64,000 nucleotides of DNA from Chloroflexi bacterium HGW-Chloroflexi-6. GTDB lineage: Bacteria; Chloroflexota; Anaerolineae; Anaerolineales; Villigracilaceae. The stretch is from positions 1 to 64,000 of the forward strand of contig PHBU01000007.1 in NCBI GenBank assembly GCA_002840685.1. Reading direction: 5' to 3'. Below, piece by piece: positions 1-9,626 of the stretch. Each line of letters starts with the position of its first letter. Positions within the stretch are counted from its first letter, which is position 1. A model generated the notes under the pieces. The model saw only the letters and a list, made by a program, of their open reading frames with translations, made no database searches and was not told the DNA's origin. A program made the position numbers and the translations under genes.

Positions 1-145
1 CCTCCTGGCTCGTTTGTGCTCGCTACACAAAACTCTACCAGAAGGTCTGTTTCTTTTCTATTACCCCGTTTCCTGAGATTCGGGGTTAATCATGTTTTTT
101 TATCTTTGGGGGCGAGTTCTGGGCCTTTGCATCCATCCAGGTTTT

Positions 146-964
146 TTACTCACTGGTTGGCAGTTCGTCCGGTGTTTCGGTTTGGGCGCGCATCAACAAG
201 TCGAAGCCTTCGTGGCGGATGCGCAGATCGTAGAACATAACCACGTAAGTAGCCATGCTGACCGGGGTTGTAATCAGTGCTCCGAATGTTCCAATCGCGC
301 TGCCAATGCCTGAGAGCAGGTTGGGCGGCAGATCGTTTTCCACGAATTGAGAGAAGTAGGTGAAGAATATTATCGGTAAGCCACTTAACAGCAAGCCCAA
401 AGCGCTGAGGGTGAGGCTGATTGCGATCACCCGCCACATGGAGAGCTTGGTCAAATCCCAGCTTCTTGTAAGACTATCGGATGCTCCCGAACCTTCCAGG
501 ATGATGGCGCAATCTGTTACAGACCACCGCGCGCCCAGAAATACGGCAATCGGCATTATGATAATAAACCCAAGGATAGGATTCTTCAATGCCAGCGCAA
601 TGATGGCATAGGGAATCCCTGCTGACAGACCGATGGCCAAACCCTGAAGAAAATTTGCCCCGAAGATTGTCCAAAAACGCGCCCAGCCGATCCTTACAGA
701 ATCTTTGAAAGCCGCATCTTTGGATAGATAGGTTTGCCCAAACAAATACACAAGCGCGCCGGTCATAATAATTCCCAGTGGTGCCGCGATCAGGTTTGTC
801 AATGACGACAAATCGCCCGGAATTAGTAACTCCAGCACCAAAGCTGGCAGGCTGAAGGCGGCTGTGATCCATGTGGCAGTCAGAAAATTATTCCGATACA
901 GGCGGATGGCTCTGTCCAACAGTTCGCCTGTGCGAAGCGGATGCAAGTAATCATATTCTGTCAT
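146..964 (-). CDS. multi-pass membrane protein, glycerophosphodiesterase-type membrane domain-like
   Basis: 272 aa ORF with several hydrophobic segments; MTEYDYLHPLRTGELLDRAIRLYRNNF start. Confidence 0.65.
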   Translation of the reverse strand: MTEYDYLHPLRTGELLDRAIRLYRNNFLTATWITAAFSLPALVLELLIPGDLSSLTNLIAAPLGIIMTGALVYLFGQTYLSKDAAFKDSVRIGWARFWTIFGANFLQGLAIGLSAGIPYAIIALALKNPILGFIIIMPIAVFLGARWSVTDCAIILEGSGASDSLTRSWDLTKLSMWRVIAISLTLSALGLLLSGLPIIFFTYFSQFVENDLPPNLLSGIGSAIGTFGALITTPVSMATYVVMFYDLRIRHEGFDLLMRAQTETPDELPTSE

Positions 965-989
965 TATTAACCCTCCTGAATGAATTTTA

Positions 990-1040
990 TGCCTGTCAAT
1001 GCGATCACCGTCACAAGTAAGATGATCGCACTGACAGGCA
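990..1040. terminator. long inverted repeat downstream of glmS (TGCCTGTCAaTGCGATCA ... TGATCGCAcTGACAGGCA)
   Basis: 18 bp arms with one mismatch, located between the stop codon of glmS and the next gene. Confidence 0.5.
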
Positions 1041-1060
1041 GTGCAGTAACAGATTTTAAT

Positions 1061-2848
1061 TTAATCCACTGTCAGCGTCTTGGACAAGTTGCGCGGGAAA
1101 TCGGGATCGTAGCCGCGCAGGACGCTCATGTGGTAGGAAAGCAGCTGTAGCGGCAGAACCGCCAGCAGCGCGGCGATCTCGGGCGTCGAATCGGGGATGA
1201 CGATCACGTCGCTGGCGTTGGCGTGCAGGCGCGGGTCATCCTGTCCGATGGCGATGGCGCGCGCGCCGCGGCAGGTGACTTCGTTCAATCCGCTGACCAG
1301 CAGCGGTAAATCGTTTGGCCCGGCCGCGAACAGGATCGGGAAGCCCTTGGTGACCGCCGAGAGCGGTCCGTGCTTGAACTCGGTCGAGAGCATGCCTTCG
1401 CAGTGGGCGTAGGTGATCTCTTTCAGTTTCAAGGCGCCTTCCAGGGCGATCGGATAGGTTGCGCCGTAGCCCAGGCAGTACAGATCGTTCCAACTGTTGA
1501 TCTCGGCGGCAATTGTCTCAACCTGTTCGGAAACCATCTCGAGGGTTTTATCCATCAGCGCCGGAATAGTCTCCAACTCTTTGGTATCGCGCCCGGCCAG
1601 GCGGTAGGCGAGATACAGGAACGATACAACCTGATTGGTGAAGGTCTTGGTGGCCGGGACGCTGATCTCGTATCCGCAGCACAGCGGCAGCGAGCAGACG
1701 GTGGCCTTGGTCAGGGTCGAGCCGATAACGTTGGCCAGCCCGAAGCAGGTCATGCCCCTGGCTTCGGCTACTTCGAGGGCATTCAAGACATCCTTGGTTT
1801 CGCCGCTCTGGCTGACGAAGAGACCGACATCCTGGGCGTTGACCGTCGGGGCGTACTGCGGCATGAACTGCGGGGCCAGGACCGGGATAACGGGCCGCCC
1901 GGCCAGTTGCGCAAAATAAACGGCCCCGGTCAGGCAGGCGTGGTAACTCGTCCCGCAGCCGATGAAGTACAGGTTGCGGGCGTTCTTCATTTTTTCGACA
2001 ACGCTCGCCACGTCCGGGGAGCCATCCAGCATATGCAGCACTTCGCGCGCCACCTGGCTCTGTTCGTGGACTTCCTTGAGCATGAAATGGGAAAATCCGC
2101 CCTTTTGGACGGCTTCCATCGTCTCTGTGACCAGTTCCGGTTCGCGGGCGATGAGCGAACCGTCCTTGACGGAATGCAGTTCGACGCGGTCATGCCAGAG
2201 GGTGATGATCTCGCCGTCGTTCAGGCGCATGATCTTGCGGGTCAGGGGCAGAATCGAAGGCAAGTCCGATGAAACGCAGGAGAAATCTTCGCCCAGGCCG
2301 ACCACCAGACCGGAGCCTTTTTTGAAGGCGTAGAGTTTGTCATCGGTAATGCTGCCGATCACAAAGGAATAATCGCCTTGCAGATCGTCATAAGCATGGC
2401 GGATGGCGTCGATGAAGCCCTCGCCGCGGTTGATGTAGCGCTCGACGGCATGCACGCAGCTTTCGCCATCGTTCATCGAGCGCACGGTCATGCCTTCGGC
2501 TATGAATTGCTGGCGCAGTTCAACGTTGTTGACCACGTTGCCGTTGTGCGCGCCGACCAGGTCGCCGTCCGAATCAAGATGGGGCTGCGAGTTGATCTGG
2601 GACGGCTCACCGAAGGTTGCCCAGCGCAACTGGGTGATGCCGCGCTGGCCGCTCATCTCGGCGAAATTGTATTTGACCGCGACATCCTTGACCCGGCCAA
2701 CGTCCTTGCGCAGATCGACCTTTGCGCCGCTGATGGTGGCCGCGCCGACCGAATCGTAGCCGCGATAGGTCAGCCGCTGGGCCGCTTCGGCCAGGATGTT
2801 GCCGAGGGGTTGCTCATTCTTTGTTACGATGCCAAAAATACCGCACAT
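1061..2848 (-). CDS. glmS: glutamine--fructose-6-phosphate aminotransferase (isomerizing)
   Basis: MCGIFGIV N-terminal Cys amidotransferase, SIS domains, C-terminal DPDFPRNLSKTLTVD. Confidence 0.97.
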   Translation of the reverse strand: MCGIFGIVTKNEQPLGNILAEAAQRLTYRGYDSVGAATISGAKVDLRKDVGRVKDVAVKYNFAEMSGQRGITQLRWATFGEPSQINSQPHLDSDGDLVGAHNGNVVNNVELRQQFIAEGMTVRSMNDGESCVHAVERYINRGEGFIDAIRHAYDDLQGDYSFVIGSITDDKLYAFKKGSGLVVGLGEDFSCVSSDLPSILPLTRKIMRLNDGEIITLWHDRVELHSVKDGSLIAREPELVTETMEAVQKGGFSHFMLKEVHEQSQVAREVLHMLDGSPDVASVVEKMKNARNLYFIGCGTSYHACLTGAVYFAQLAGRPVIPVLAPQFMPQYAPTVNAQDVGLFVSQSGETKDVLNALEVAEARGMTCFGLANVIGSTLTKATVCSLPLCCGYEISVPATKTFTNQVVSFLYLAYRLAGRDTKELETIPALMDKTLEMVSEQVETIAAEINSWNDLYCLGYGATYPIALEGALKLKEITYAHCEGMLSTEFKHGPLSAVTKGFPILFAAGPNDLPLLVSGLNEVTCRGARAIAIGQDDPRLHANASDVIVIPDSTPEIAALLAVLPLQLLSYHMSVLRGYDPDFPRNLSKTLTVD

Positions 2849-2893
2849 GTGTTTCCTTTCGGGAATTTATCTTTTTAAGAAACTGTCAATGAT

Positions 2894-3913
2894 TTACGAC
2901 AGCGGCCAGGTCGGCAGAACATCCATCTCGAGGCCGCTGGTTTGTCCGTGCATATAGCGGAACGACCCCGCCGCGGCGATCATGGCGGCGTTATCGGTGG
3001 TGTAGGCGAACTTGGGGATGTGAACCTTGAACCCGTCGTTTTGCAGATTCAGGAAGGCTTCGCGCAGCGGTTTGTTGGCCGAGACCCCGCCTGCCAGGAG
3101 CAGTTCACGCACGCTGTGGGCGCGGGCCGCATCGACGGTTTTGGCGATCAGGTAATCGACGACAGTTGCCTGGAAACTGGCGGCAATATCATTGACTGGG
3201 ATCGGCTGGCCGGCTTTTTCGAGGTCGCGGATGGTGTAGAGCACGGCGGTTTTGATGCCGCTGAACGAGAAATCCCAGCGTTTGTCGGTTTTGGGGCGGG
3301 TGAACTTGAAGGCTTTCGGGTCGCCGCTTTCGGCGGCTTTTTGAACCGAAGGGCCGCCGGGGTAGGGCAGCCCGAGCAGGCGGGCAACCTTGTCGAAGGC
3401 CTCGCCGGCTGCATCGTCCAGGGTGGCGCCCAGGCGCTGGTAGGTCAGGTGGGCGGTCATCAGGTCGATCTCGCTGTGTCCGCCCGAGACGAGAAGAGCC
3501 ACGAGCGGGAATCCCGGCGCTTCGGGCGGATTCTCCGCCCCATGGTCGTACAGCCAGGAAGCGTAGATGTGCCCCTCGAGGTGGTTCGCGCCGACCAGCG
3601 GTTTGCCGCTGCCGAGCGCCAGCCCCTTGGCGGCGTTCATCCCGACCACCAGCGATCCGGCCAGGCCGGGTCCGCGCGTGACCGCGATGGCATCCAACTC
3701 GTTCAGGGTCAGGTTGGCTTTGGTCAGCGCTTCTTCGATGACCGGCAGGATGCTCAAAACGTGCTGGCGCGAAGCCACTTCAGGGAAGACCCCGCCGTAG
3801 CGGGCGTGCATCTCCATTTGAGATGCGACTACCGACGAGATCAGGGCGCGCCCATCTTCGATGACGGCCGCTGCGGTTTCATCGCAGGATGTTTCAATGG
3901 CAAGTAAACGCAT
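2894..3913 (-). CDS. tsaD: tRNA N6-adenosine threonylcarbamoyltransferase
   Basis: [28 protein letters not shown] motifs. Confidence 0.97.
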   Translation of the reverse strand: MRLLAIETSCDETAAAVIEDGRALISSVVASQMEMHARYGGVFPEVASRQHVLSILPVIEEALTKANLTLNELDAIAVTRGPGLAGSLVVGMNAAKGLALGSGKPLVGANHLEGHIYASWLYDHGAENPPEAPGFPLVALLVSGGHSEIDLMTAHLTYQRLGATLDDAAGEAFDKVARLLGLPYPGGPSVQKAAESGDPKAFKFTRPKTDKRWDFSFSGIKTAVLYTIRDLEKAGQPIPVNDIAASFQATVVDYLIAKTVDAARAHSVRELLLAGGVSANKPLREAFLNLQNDGFKVHIPKFAYTTDNAAMIAAAGSFRYMHGQTSGLEMDVLPTWPLS

Positions 3914-5160
3914 TATTTTTTCCAGTTCTTCATTTCCAAAACAAAATCATACGGATATTCGGCCAGCAGTTCGATTTTACCTTCAGCGCTCATCCAGTAG
4001 CTGTCTTCGATGCGGAATCCCATGCCCTGTTCGGGGTAGTACAGGCCGGGTTCGATGGTGAAGACCACCCCGGGTTTGAGCAGGTTGTCATCAGTGGCGG
4101 TCAGGCCGCTCCACGGGCGCTCGTGGATGTTCAGGCCCAGCCCATGTCCCAGGCTGTGGACGTAACCTTGCAGGGGCGCTTTCTCTGTCCGGACGGTGGG
4201 GTGGCCGTCTTTTTCGAAAATGTCGCAGGTCAGGGCCTGGTAATCCTTGAATTTGGCGTTCATATCCAGGTTTTCGACAACCCGCTCGTAGGCATTCTTA
4301 ACCTGATCGTAAAGTTTCTGTGCTTCAGGGGTCGCGTAGCCCAGACTCCAGGTGCGGGTGAAATCGTAGAAGTAGCCGCCGCCGTTTTCCTGCGGATAAA
4401 TGTCAAAGACGATCGTCTGGCCGAGCTTGACTTCATCCACCGGGTTGCCCTGCGAGTGCGGCACGCCGGCATCCTTGCCGATCGCCAGGATATAGCCCTC
4501 GCTCGGGGTTGCGCCGCGTTCGGCCAGCCACAGGTTGATCTTTTCTTTCAGGTCGCCGATCGTCAGCGGGGAGCCGTTTTCTTTTAAGACAACTTCATCG
4601 GTGCGGACTTCGCGTTCTTTAAGATAGGCGGCGGTCAGGCCGACAACTTCGGTGGTGATCTTGCCCATGCGCCGGATGCGCGCCACTTCGCCGGCGTCCT
4701 TGGTTTCCATGGCGATCATGAAGATCGAGTTTTCGCGGGTTTCACCAACCAGTTCCACTTCAGGGGTCAGGCGTTCGAAATGGGAAAGCACTGCAAACAG
4801 GCTGCTGACATCGCTGAAACCGTACAGGCCGACCCGACCGCTGATCTCCAGATCCTTGAACATCCGTCGCAGGCGCAGGGCGCTCATCAGGGCGGTATCG
4901 CCGCCGGCTTCTTTGAGCATTTCCTGCCAGGGATATTCGCCGTACAGTCGGACGGTTAATCCACTTTTGGCGGCTTCGTCGCGTTCCATATCGTTGCAGA
5001 ACAGCACGGCGGTTTCACCGCGTTTTTTGATGAGGGTGGCCGCGCTGACGTGCCCGCCGCCGGTCAGGTAGGTCATGGGCGGGTTGTTTTCAGCGTTGCC
5101 AAAGACCAGCAAGGCATCGAAGTTCTTTTGTGCCATCAGGGCATCAAGATCAGATTTCAT
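3913..5160 (-). CDS. M24 family metallopeptidase (Xaa-Pro aminopeptidase-like)
   Basis: [44 protein letters not shown] motifs. Confidence 0.9.
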   Translation of the reverse strand: MKSDLDALMAQKNFDALLVFGNAENNPPMTYLTGGGHVSAATLIKKRGETAVLFCNDMERDEAAKSGLTVRLYGEYPWQEMLKEAGGDTALMSALRLRRMFKDLEISGRVGLYGFSDVSSLFAVLSHFERLTPEVELVGETRENSIFMIAMETKDAGEVARIRRMGKITTEVVGLTAAYLKEREVRTDEVVLKENGSPLTIGDLKEKINLWLAERGATPSEGYILAIGKDAGVPHSQGNPVDEVKLGQTIVFDIYPQENGGGYFYDFTRTWSLGYATPEAQKLYDQVKNAYERVVENLDMNAKFKDYQALTCDIFEKDGHPTVRTEKAPLQGYVHSLGHGLGLNIHERPWSGLTATDDNLLKPGVVFTIEPGLYYPEQGMGFRIEDSYWMSAEGKIELLAEYPYDFVLEMKNWKK

Positions 5161-5184
5161 GGAGTCTCCAAGTTTATATTTATG

Positions 5185-6057
5185 TTAGCCGACTTTTTTA
5201 GAAAACCACAAACTTTCGGATATGACGACAAATCCCATTGTTGTTGCCAACTGTTGCATGGCGATATTTTCACTGCTCGTGCCGAGTTCTGCGCGTTCGA
5301 TGCCCCTTTGCTTGAGTGCCTGTAATCCCGCACCGAGTACGGCTTTCCCCAGCCCAAGCCTTTGGTAGTTTTTGTGCACGCCGATAGGGTCGGTATAACC
5401 GATATTTTTATTTTCGATCCCGCAAATGCAAAAGGCAGCCAGTTCGCCGTTTGGCGCAATTGCCAGCAGATCCAATTCTCGTTCATACTGTGGCGCGCGC
5501 ATGATTGCCAACCGTTCTTCCACGGTCATGTTTTCTGTGCCAAAAGCGGCGCGATGAAGAGTTACGAGATTCTCGACTTCATCTTCGCCTTTGACGCAGC
5601 GCAGGGAAAACCCCGGCGGCAAGGGATGTTCGGGGATCGGTTCGTTCAGGGTGCGGGCGTAATGCAGGAATCGCAGGTTTTCCTGCACAAAACCGCTTCT
5701 TTGAAGCAATGTGACTTGCCAGGCATTCTCTATCAGGAACGATGCGTCCAGGGTGTCGTTTTGGCCGGTTTCGGCATTTCGCTTTTTCATGCAGCCAAGG
5801 CCCCAGGCGATTATTTCATCTTCAAGTTGGGCAGAACGGAACTGTGGCTCAACTTCAAAGCGAAGATTGTTGAAATCGTCGACATAGGCGAATCCGATGA
5901 GTTGGCGGTCATTTTTCCATAGCCGGGTCCTGGCCCTGATAGAATCGAGCTGGATTGTCTCTTCAAAGTCAATCGCTGTTGATTTCTGCGGCAGGCGGGC
6001 GATCAAATCCCGCATGGATTGGATATCTGACTCATCTTGAAACAGGCAGCTTTTCAT
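5185..6057 (-). CDS. GNAT family N-acetyltransferase
   Basis: IGVHKNYQRLGLGKAVLGAGLQALKQRG acetyl-CoA binding motif. Confidence 0.85.
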   Translation of the reverse strand: MKSCLFQDESDIQSMRDLIARLPQKSTAIDFEETIQLDSIRARTRLWKNDRQLIGFAYVDDFNNLRFEVEPQFRSAQLEDEIIAWGLGCMKKRNAETGQNDTLDASFLIENAWQVTLLQRSGFVQENLRFLHYARTLNEPIPEHPLPPGFSLRCVKGEDEVENLVTLHRAAFGTENMTVEERLAIMRAPQYERELDLLAIAPNGELAAFCICGIENKNIGYTDPIGVHKNYQRLGLGKAVLGAGLQALKQRGIERAELGTSSENIAMQQLATTMGFVVISESLWFSKKVG

Positions 6058-6698
6058 TCAACTTCTCCGAGAATTTTGTCCCAAAGTGGTGATAATTTCG
6101 GAATCTCCCATTCAGGATTTGCCTGCCAGTTTTGCCATTGTTGATAGAAGTCGCGCCGTTCAGAAGTCAACAGTCTGGCCGCTTTTTCGCCTTCAGCCCA
6201 AATTTCACGAGCCGTCTCGTGGGAATAGAAACCAACCTGCTCGGCTTCTGCAAACTCATCATCATCTTTCCATTTCCATTCGGACATATCCGGGCTGACA
6301 ACAACATCCAGCATATTGTCCATGGTGTCAAAACCAATTTGGGTGCGCCGGATGGGTTCCTGCAAGTTGATATACCAGCAGACCAGGTTTTTCGTGCCGG
6401 TTTCCCACATAACGTAAGTACTGAACGCTTCACCGGGCACGATCAGCATCAAAACATCGGTTCTATCCCACTGGCAGTCGGTGATATTGATTTTTTCTGC
6501 GGCCAGCAATTCTTGCGGAGTGGGTTTGTGGTCGGTGTCCTTGCCGAGAACACCGGCGGGCATGTACAGGGCGATCAAATCGGGCAAGTCTTGAACGACG
6601 ATGGTTGGGTAAGCCCAAAAAACTTTGACCCCAACCCCGCGCAAGGTTGCATTGTCGCCGGGTTGCCAGGGAGTTTTCTTGTTCAGGATGCTTTTCAT
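6054..6698 (-). CDS. DUF402 domain-containing protein
   Basis: WYINLQEPIRRTQIGFDTMDNMLDVVVSPD, DUF402-like. Confidence 0.75.
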   Translation of the reverse strand: MKSILNKKTPWQPGDNATLRGVGVKVFWAYPTIVVQDLPDLIALYMPAGVLGKDTDHKPTPQELLAAEKINITDCQWDRTDVLMLIVPGEAFSTYVMWETGTKNLVCWYINLQEPIRRTQIGFDTMDNMLDVVVSPDMSEWKWKDDDEFAEAEQVGFYSHETAREIWAEGEKAARLLTSERRDFYQQWQNWQANPEWEIPKLSPLWDKILGEVE

Positions 6699-6734
6699 TG
6701 CAAAGGATAATTGACGATCGGCTGATGCGTGCAG

Positions 6735-8078
6735 TTACAGGATTCGTTTGAGCGTTTTAACCAATACCGCATCCTGCTCGGGCAAAACGGTGCGCGGGTC
6801 GAAGAGCACCCGGTCGTTTTCGGTGCGGGCGATGATGGCCGGGCTTTGTTTGCGCAGCTTTGCTAAAAAGGCGTCGGGTTTGGGGATATTGAGGCTTAAT
6901 ACGTAGGTGGGCAGGTTCTCACCCGGCAGCGATCCGCCGCCGACGGTTGATTCAGCCGGAACGATCTCACCGTAACCTGTCTCGCGCTGCCAGTGCGCGG
7001 CCCTGGCTTTGAGTGACTCCGGCGTCTGCGAGATCATCTGCCAGATCGGGATCTCACGCTCTGCTTCGTCTTTCAGGTAATGCAACAGGGTGGCGCTGAT
7101 GCCTGCCAGACAGGTTTTATCGGCGCGGACGGCTCTCGCCAGCGGGTGTTTTTTTATTTTATCGAGCAGGGCTTTTTTGCCGATGATGATCCCGGCTTGC
7201 GGCCCGCCGAGCAGCTTGTCGCCTGAGAAGGTGACCACATCTGCCCCGGCGGCGAGCGATTCAAGGATGGTCGGTTCGTGGGTCAGCCCGTATTTTTCAA
7301 CGTTGAAGAAGGTTCCCGAGCCGAGATCGTCGATAACGATCGCTTCGTGAGCGTGGGCCAGCTCGCAAATTTCTTTCAGGGATGGTTCTTCGGTGAACCC
7401 GACGATCTTAAAGTTCGAGCGGTGAGCGCGCACGACAACGGACTGGGAAGCGGACTCGGCTAGCGCTTCTTCGTAATCAGACGGGTGGACTTTGTTGGTG
7501 CTGCCGACTTCGACCAGTTTTGCGCCGCTTTGCTTCATCACATCCGGCACGCGGAAGGAGCCGCCGATTTCGATCATCTGGCTGCGGGCGATGATGGCGC
7601 GTTTGCCCCTGGCCAGCGCGGATAGCGCCAGCAGGATGGCGGCGGCGTTGTTGTTGACGACAACGGCCGCTTCGGCCCCGGTCAGGCGCTGCAGCACAGA
7701 TTCGGCGTGGACGAGGCGTGAGCCGCGTTTGCCGGTTTTCATGTCAAATTCAAGAGTGGAGTAGCCCGCTGAAACGGCCTGCATGGCCTCGATAGCGGAT
7801 TTGCTCAACGGGGCGCGGCCCAGGTTGGTGTGGATGATGACGCCCGTGGCGTTGATGACCGGCTCCAGCGTGGGACGCGTCCAGGCTGTTAGGCGGGATT
7901 CGGCCAGGGCCAGGAGGGCCTGGTTTGACGGGACATCCGCACCCGCGCGGACATCCGCCCGAATGGCTTCGAGGCTTTCGCGCATGGCCTGGGTCACCAG
8001 CGGCCGGCCAAAGTTGCGGATGAGTTCTTCCGCAGCCTGTAGCAGTTGTTCAACGGAGGGGATGTTACGGAGCGTCAT
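6735..8078 (-). CDS. selA: L-seryl-tRNA(Sec) selenium transferase
   Basis: NATGVIIHTNLGRAPLS and FSGDKLLGGPQAGIIIGKK PLP-binding region. Confidence 0.93.
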   Translation of the reverse strand: MTLRNIPSVEQLLQAAEELIRNFGRPLVTQAMRESLEAIRADVRAGADVPSNQALLALAESRLTAWTRPTLEPVINATGVIIHTNLGRAPLSKSAIEAMQAVSAGYSTLEFDMKTGKRGSRLVHAESVLQRLTGAEAAVVVNNNAAAILLALSALARGKRAIIARSQMIEIGGSFRVPDVMKQSGAKLVEVGSTNKVHPSDYEEALAESASQSVVVRAHRSNFKIVGFTEEPSLKEICELAHAHEAIVIDDLGSGTFFNVEKYGLTHEPTILESLAAGADVVTFSGDKLLGGPQAGIIIGKKALLDKIKKHPLARAVRADKTCLAGISATLLHYLKDEAEREIPIWQMISQTPESLKARAAHWQRETGYGEIVPAESTVGGGSLPGENLPTYVLSLNIPKPDAFLAKLRKQSPAIIARTENDRVLFDPRTVLPEQDAVLVKTLKRIL

Positions 8079-8484
8079 CGGCTTGCGGGGGTGGGGCGGG
8101 CGTATCGCGCCAGCGCATCAGGTATTCGATGATGACAATGCCAACCGCCAGCCACAGGCCAAGCGAAAAGTTCAGGATGCGCCCCTGTTGCAGCCAGGCC
8201 AGGCTTGCGCCGTAGACGCCGACCCAGATCGATTCGCGCAGCACGGTGCCCGGGCGCAGATTGGTCGAGAAGGTGTTGTTGATCAGGTACGAAATGGGCA
8301 GGGCTGTGCCGGTCAGGGCGATCACGATCAGGGCGAAAAAGCCCCAGCGCGGCCAGACGGTGGGCAGGGTATAGTTGGTGATTAAAGCCAAACCGCCCCA
8401 ACCACCGATGATCATCAGCAGGGTAGGGACGAGAAAACGTCGATAAGCGAATTGTGGTTTTGTTTCGGGCGCTGGTTGTTCCAT
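8065..8484 (-). CDS. small membrane protein of unknown function
   Basis: 139 aa ORF with hydrophobic segments; overlaps the selA start by 14 nt. Confidence 0.5.
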   Translation of the reverse strand: MEQPAPETKPQFAYRRFLVPTLLMIIGGWGGLALITNYTLPTVWPRWGFFALIVIALTGTALPISYLINNTFSTNLRPGTVLRESIWVGVYGASLAWLQQGRILNFSLGLWLAVGIVIIEYLMRWRDTPAPPPQADDAP

Positions 8485-8567
8485 GCCCGTGATTATACCC
8501 GTGACCGTTATTTCTGGCGTTTAGAATTCAACAACAATCAAAAAATTCTGACGTTTTACCCCAGAAT

Positions 8568-9497
8568 CTATTTCCATTCCTGTGGAATTTTCTGGATGTC
8601 GTAAGGCACGTTCTGGTAAACGTAGTAGTTGAGCCAGTTGGTGTAGAACAGGTTGGCGTGTGAGCGCCACAAGACGAAAGGCGGCTGGCCTGGGTCGTTG
8701 TTGGGGTAGTAGTTGTGCGGCAGGGCGATCGGCAAACCCTTCTTGACATCGCGATCGTATTCGCCTTTTAAGGTCAAGGGATCGTATTCCGAGTGGCCGG
8801 TGACGTAGAACTGGCGGCGGTTCTTGGATGCGACGATGTAGACCCCGGCTTCTGGTGATTCGGAGATGATATCGACCTCGGCCACTTTTTCGATGTCGCT
8901 GCGGCGGATCTCGGTGTGGCGCGAGTGCGGGGCATAGAAGATATCGTCGAATCCGCGCAGGATGGGTTCGTTGGCGAAGTTGGCCGTATGGGGGAAAACG
9001 CCGAACATTTTGGCGGGCAGTTCATATTTGGGAATGCCGTAGCGGTGGTACAGCCCGGCCTGGGCCGCCCAGCAGATGTGAAAAGTGGAGTGAACGTTCT
9101 CTTCGCTCCAGTCGAGCACTTCCTGCAGTTCGTTCCAGTAGTCCACTTCTTCGAAGGGCAGCAGTTCGACCGGCGCGCCGGTGATGATCAGACCATCGAA
9201 TTTCTGATCGAAAATATCGCGCGGGGCAACGTAGTGTTCGAGCAGGTGTTCGGGTGGGGTGTTCTTCGAGTCGTGGGTCAGGGTGTTGAGCAGGGTGATC
9301 TCGACTTGTAAGGGCGAGTTTCCCAACATGCGCAGCAGTTGGGTCTCGGTGGCGATCTTGGTCGGCATCAGGTTGAGAATCGCCAGACGCAGCGGACGGA
9401 TGTCCTGGCGGCGGGCGCGCTCTTCGTCCATAACGAAGATGTTTTCGCTTTCGAGCGTGGCTTTGGCGGGTAGGGTTGGGGGAATGATAACGGGCAT
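8568..9497 (-). CDS. metA: homoserine O-acyltransferase (MetA family; residue pattern suggests acetyl-CoA use)
   Basis: [60 protein letters not shown]. Confidence 0.93.
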   Translation of the reverse strand: MPVIIPPTLPAKATLESENIFVMDEERARRQDIRPLRLAILNLMPTKIATETQLLRMLGNSPLQVEITLLNTLTHDSKNTPPEHLLEHYVAPRDIFDQKFDGLIITGAPVELLPFEEVDYWNELQEVLDWSEENVHSTFHICWAAQAGLYHRYGIPKYELPAKMFGVFPHTANFANEPILRGFDDIFYAPHSRHTEIRRSDIEKVAEVDIISESPEAGVYIVASKNRRQFYVTGHSEYDPLTLKGEYDRDVKKGLPIALPHNYYPNNDPGQPPFVLWRSHANLFYTNWLNYYVYQNVPYDIQKIPQEWK

Positions 9498-9575
9498 AAG
9501 TTTCCTTTAACTCAGAATGGTGAATGACACTTGCATCGCACGCAAGTGCAGTTGTGAATGCATTATAGCCAATGA

Positions 9576-9616
9576 AGAGTGCAGAATGCAGATTTTTATT
9601 CTGCATTCTGCACTCT
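9576..9616. repeat. 17 bp perfect inverted repeat of the AATGCAGA low-complexity family between metY and metA
   Basis: AGAGTGCAGAATGCAGA TTTTTAT TCTGCATTCTGCACTCT. Confidence 0.85.
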
Positions 9617-9626
9617 GACTTTTGCA

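Noticed and set aside
1370-2272. 300 aa plus-strand ORF opposite glmS
   Set aside because: Lies antisense to a clear glmS gene; composition typical of a shadow frame in GC-rich DNA; no family motif.
2849-2893. glmS ribozyme
   Set aside because: The region between tsaD and glmS is downstream of the glmS start only by a short leader and has no room for or resemblance to the ribozyme.
2942-3907. 321 aa ORF opposite tsaD
   Set aside because: Antisense shadow of a highly conserved gene.
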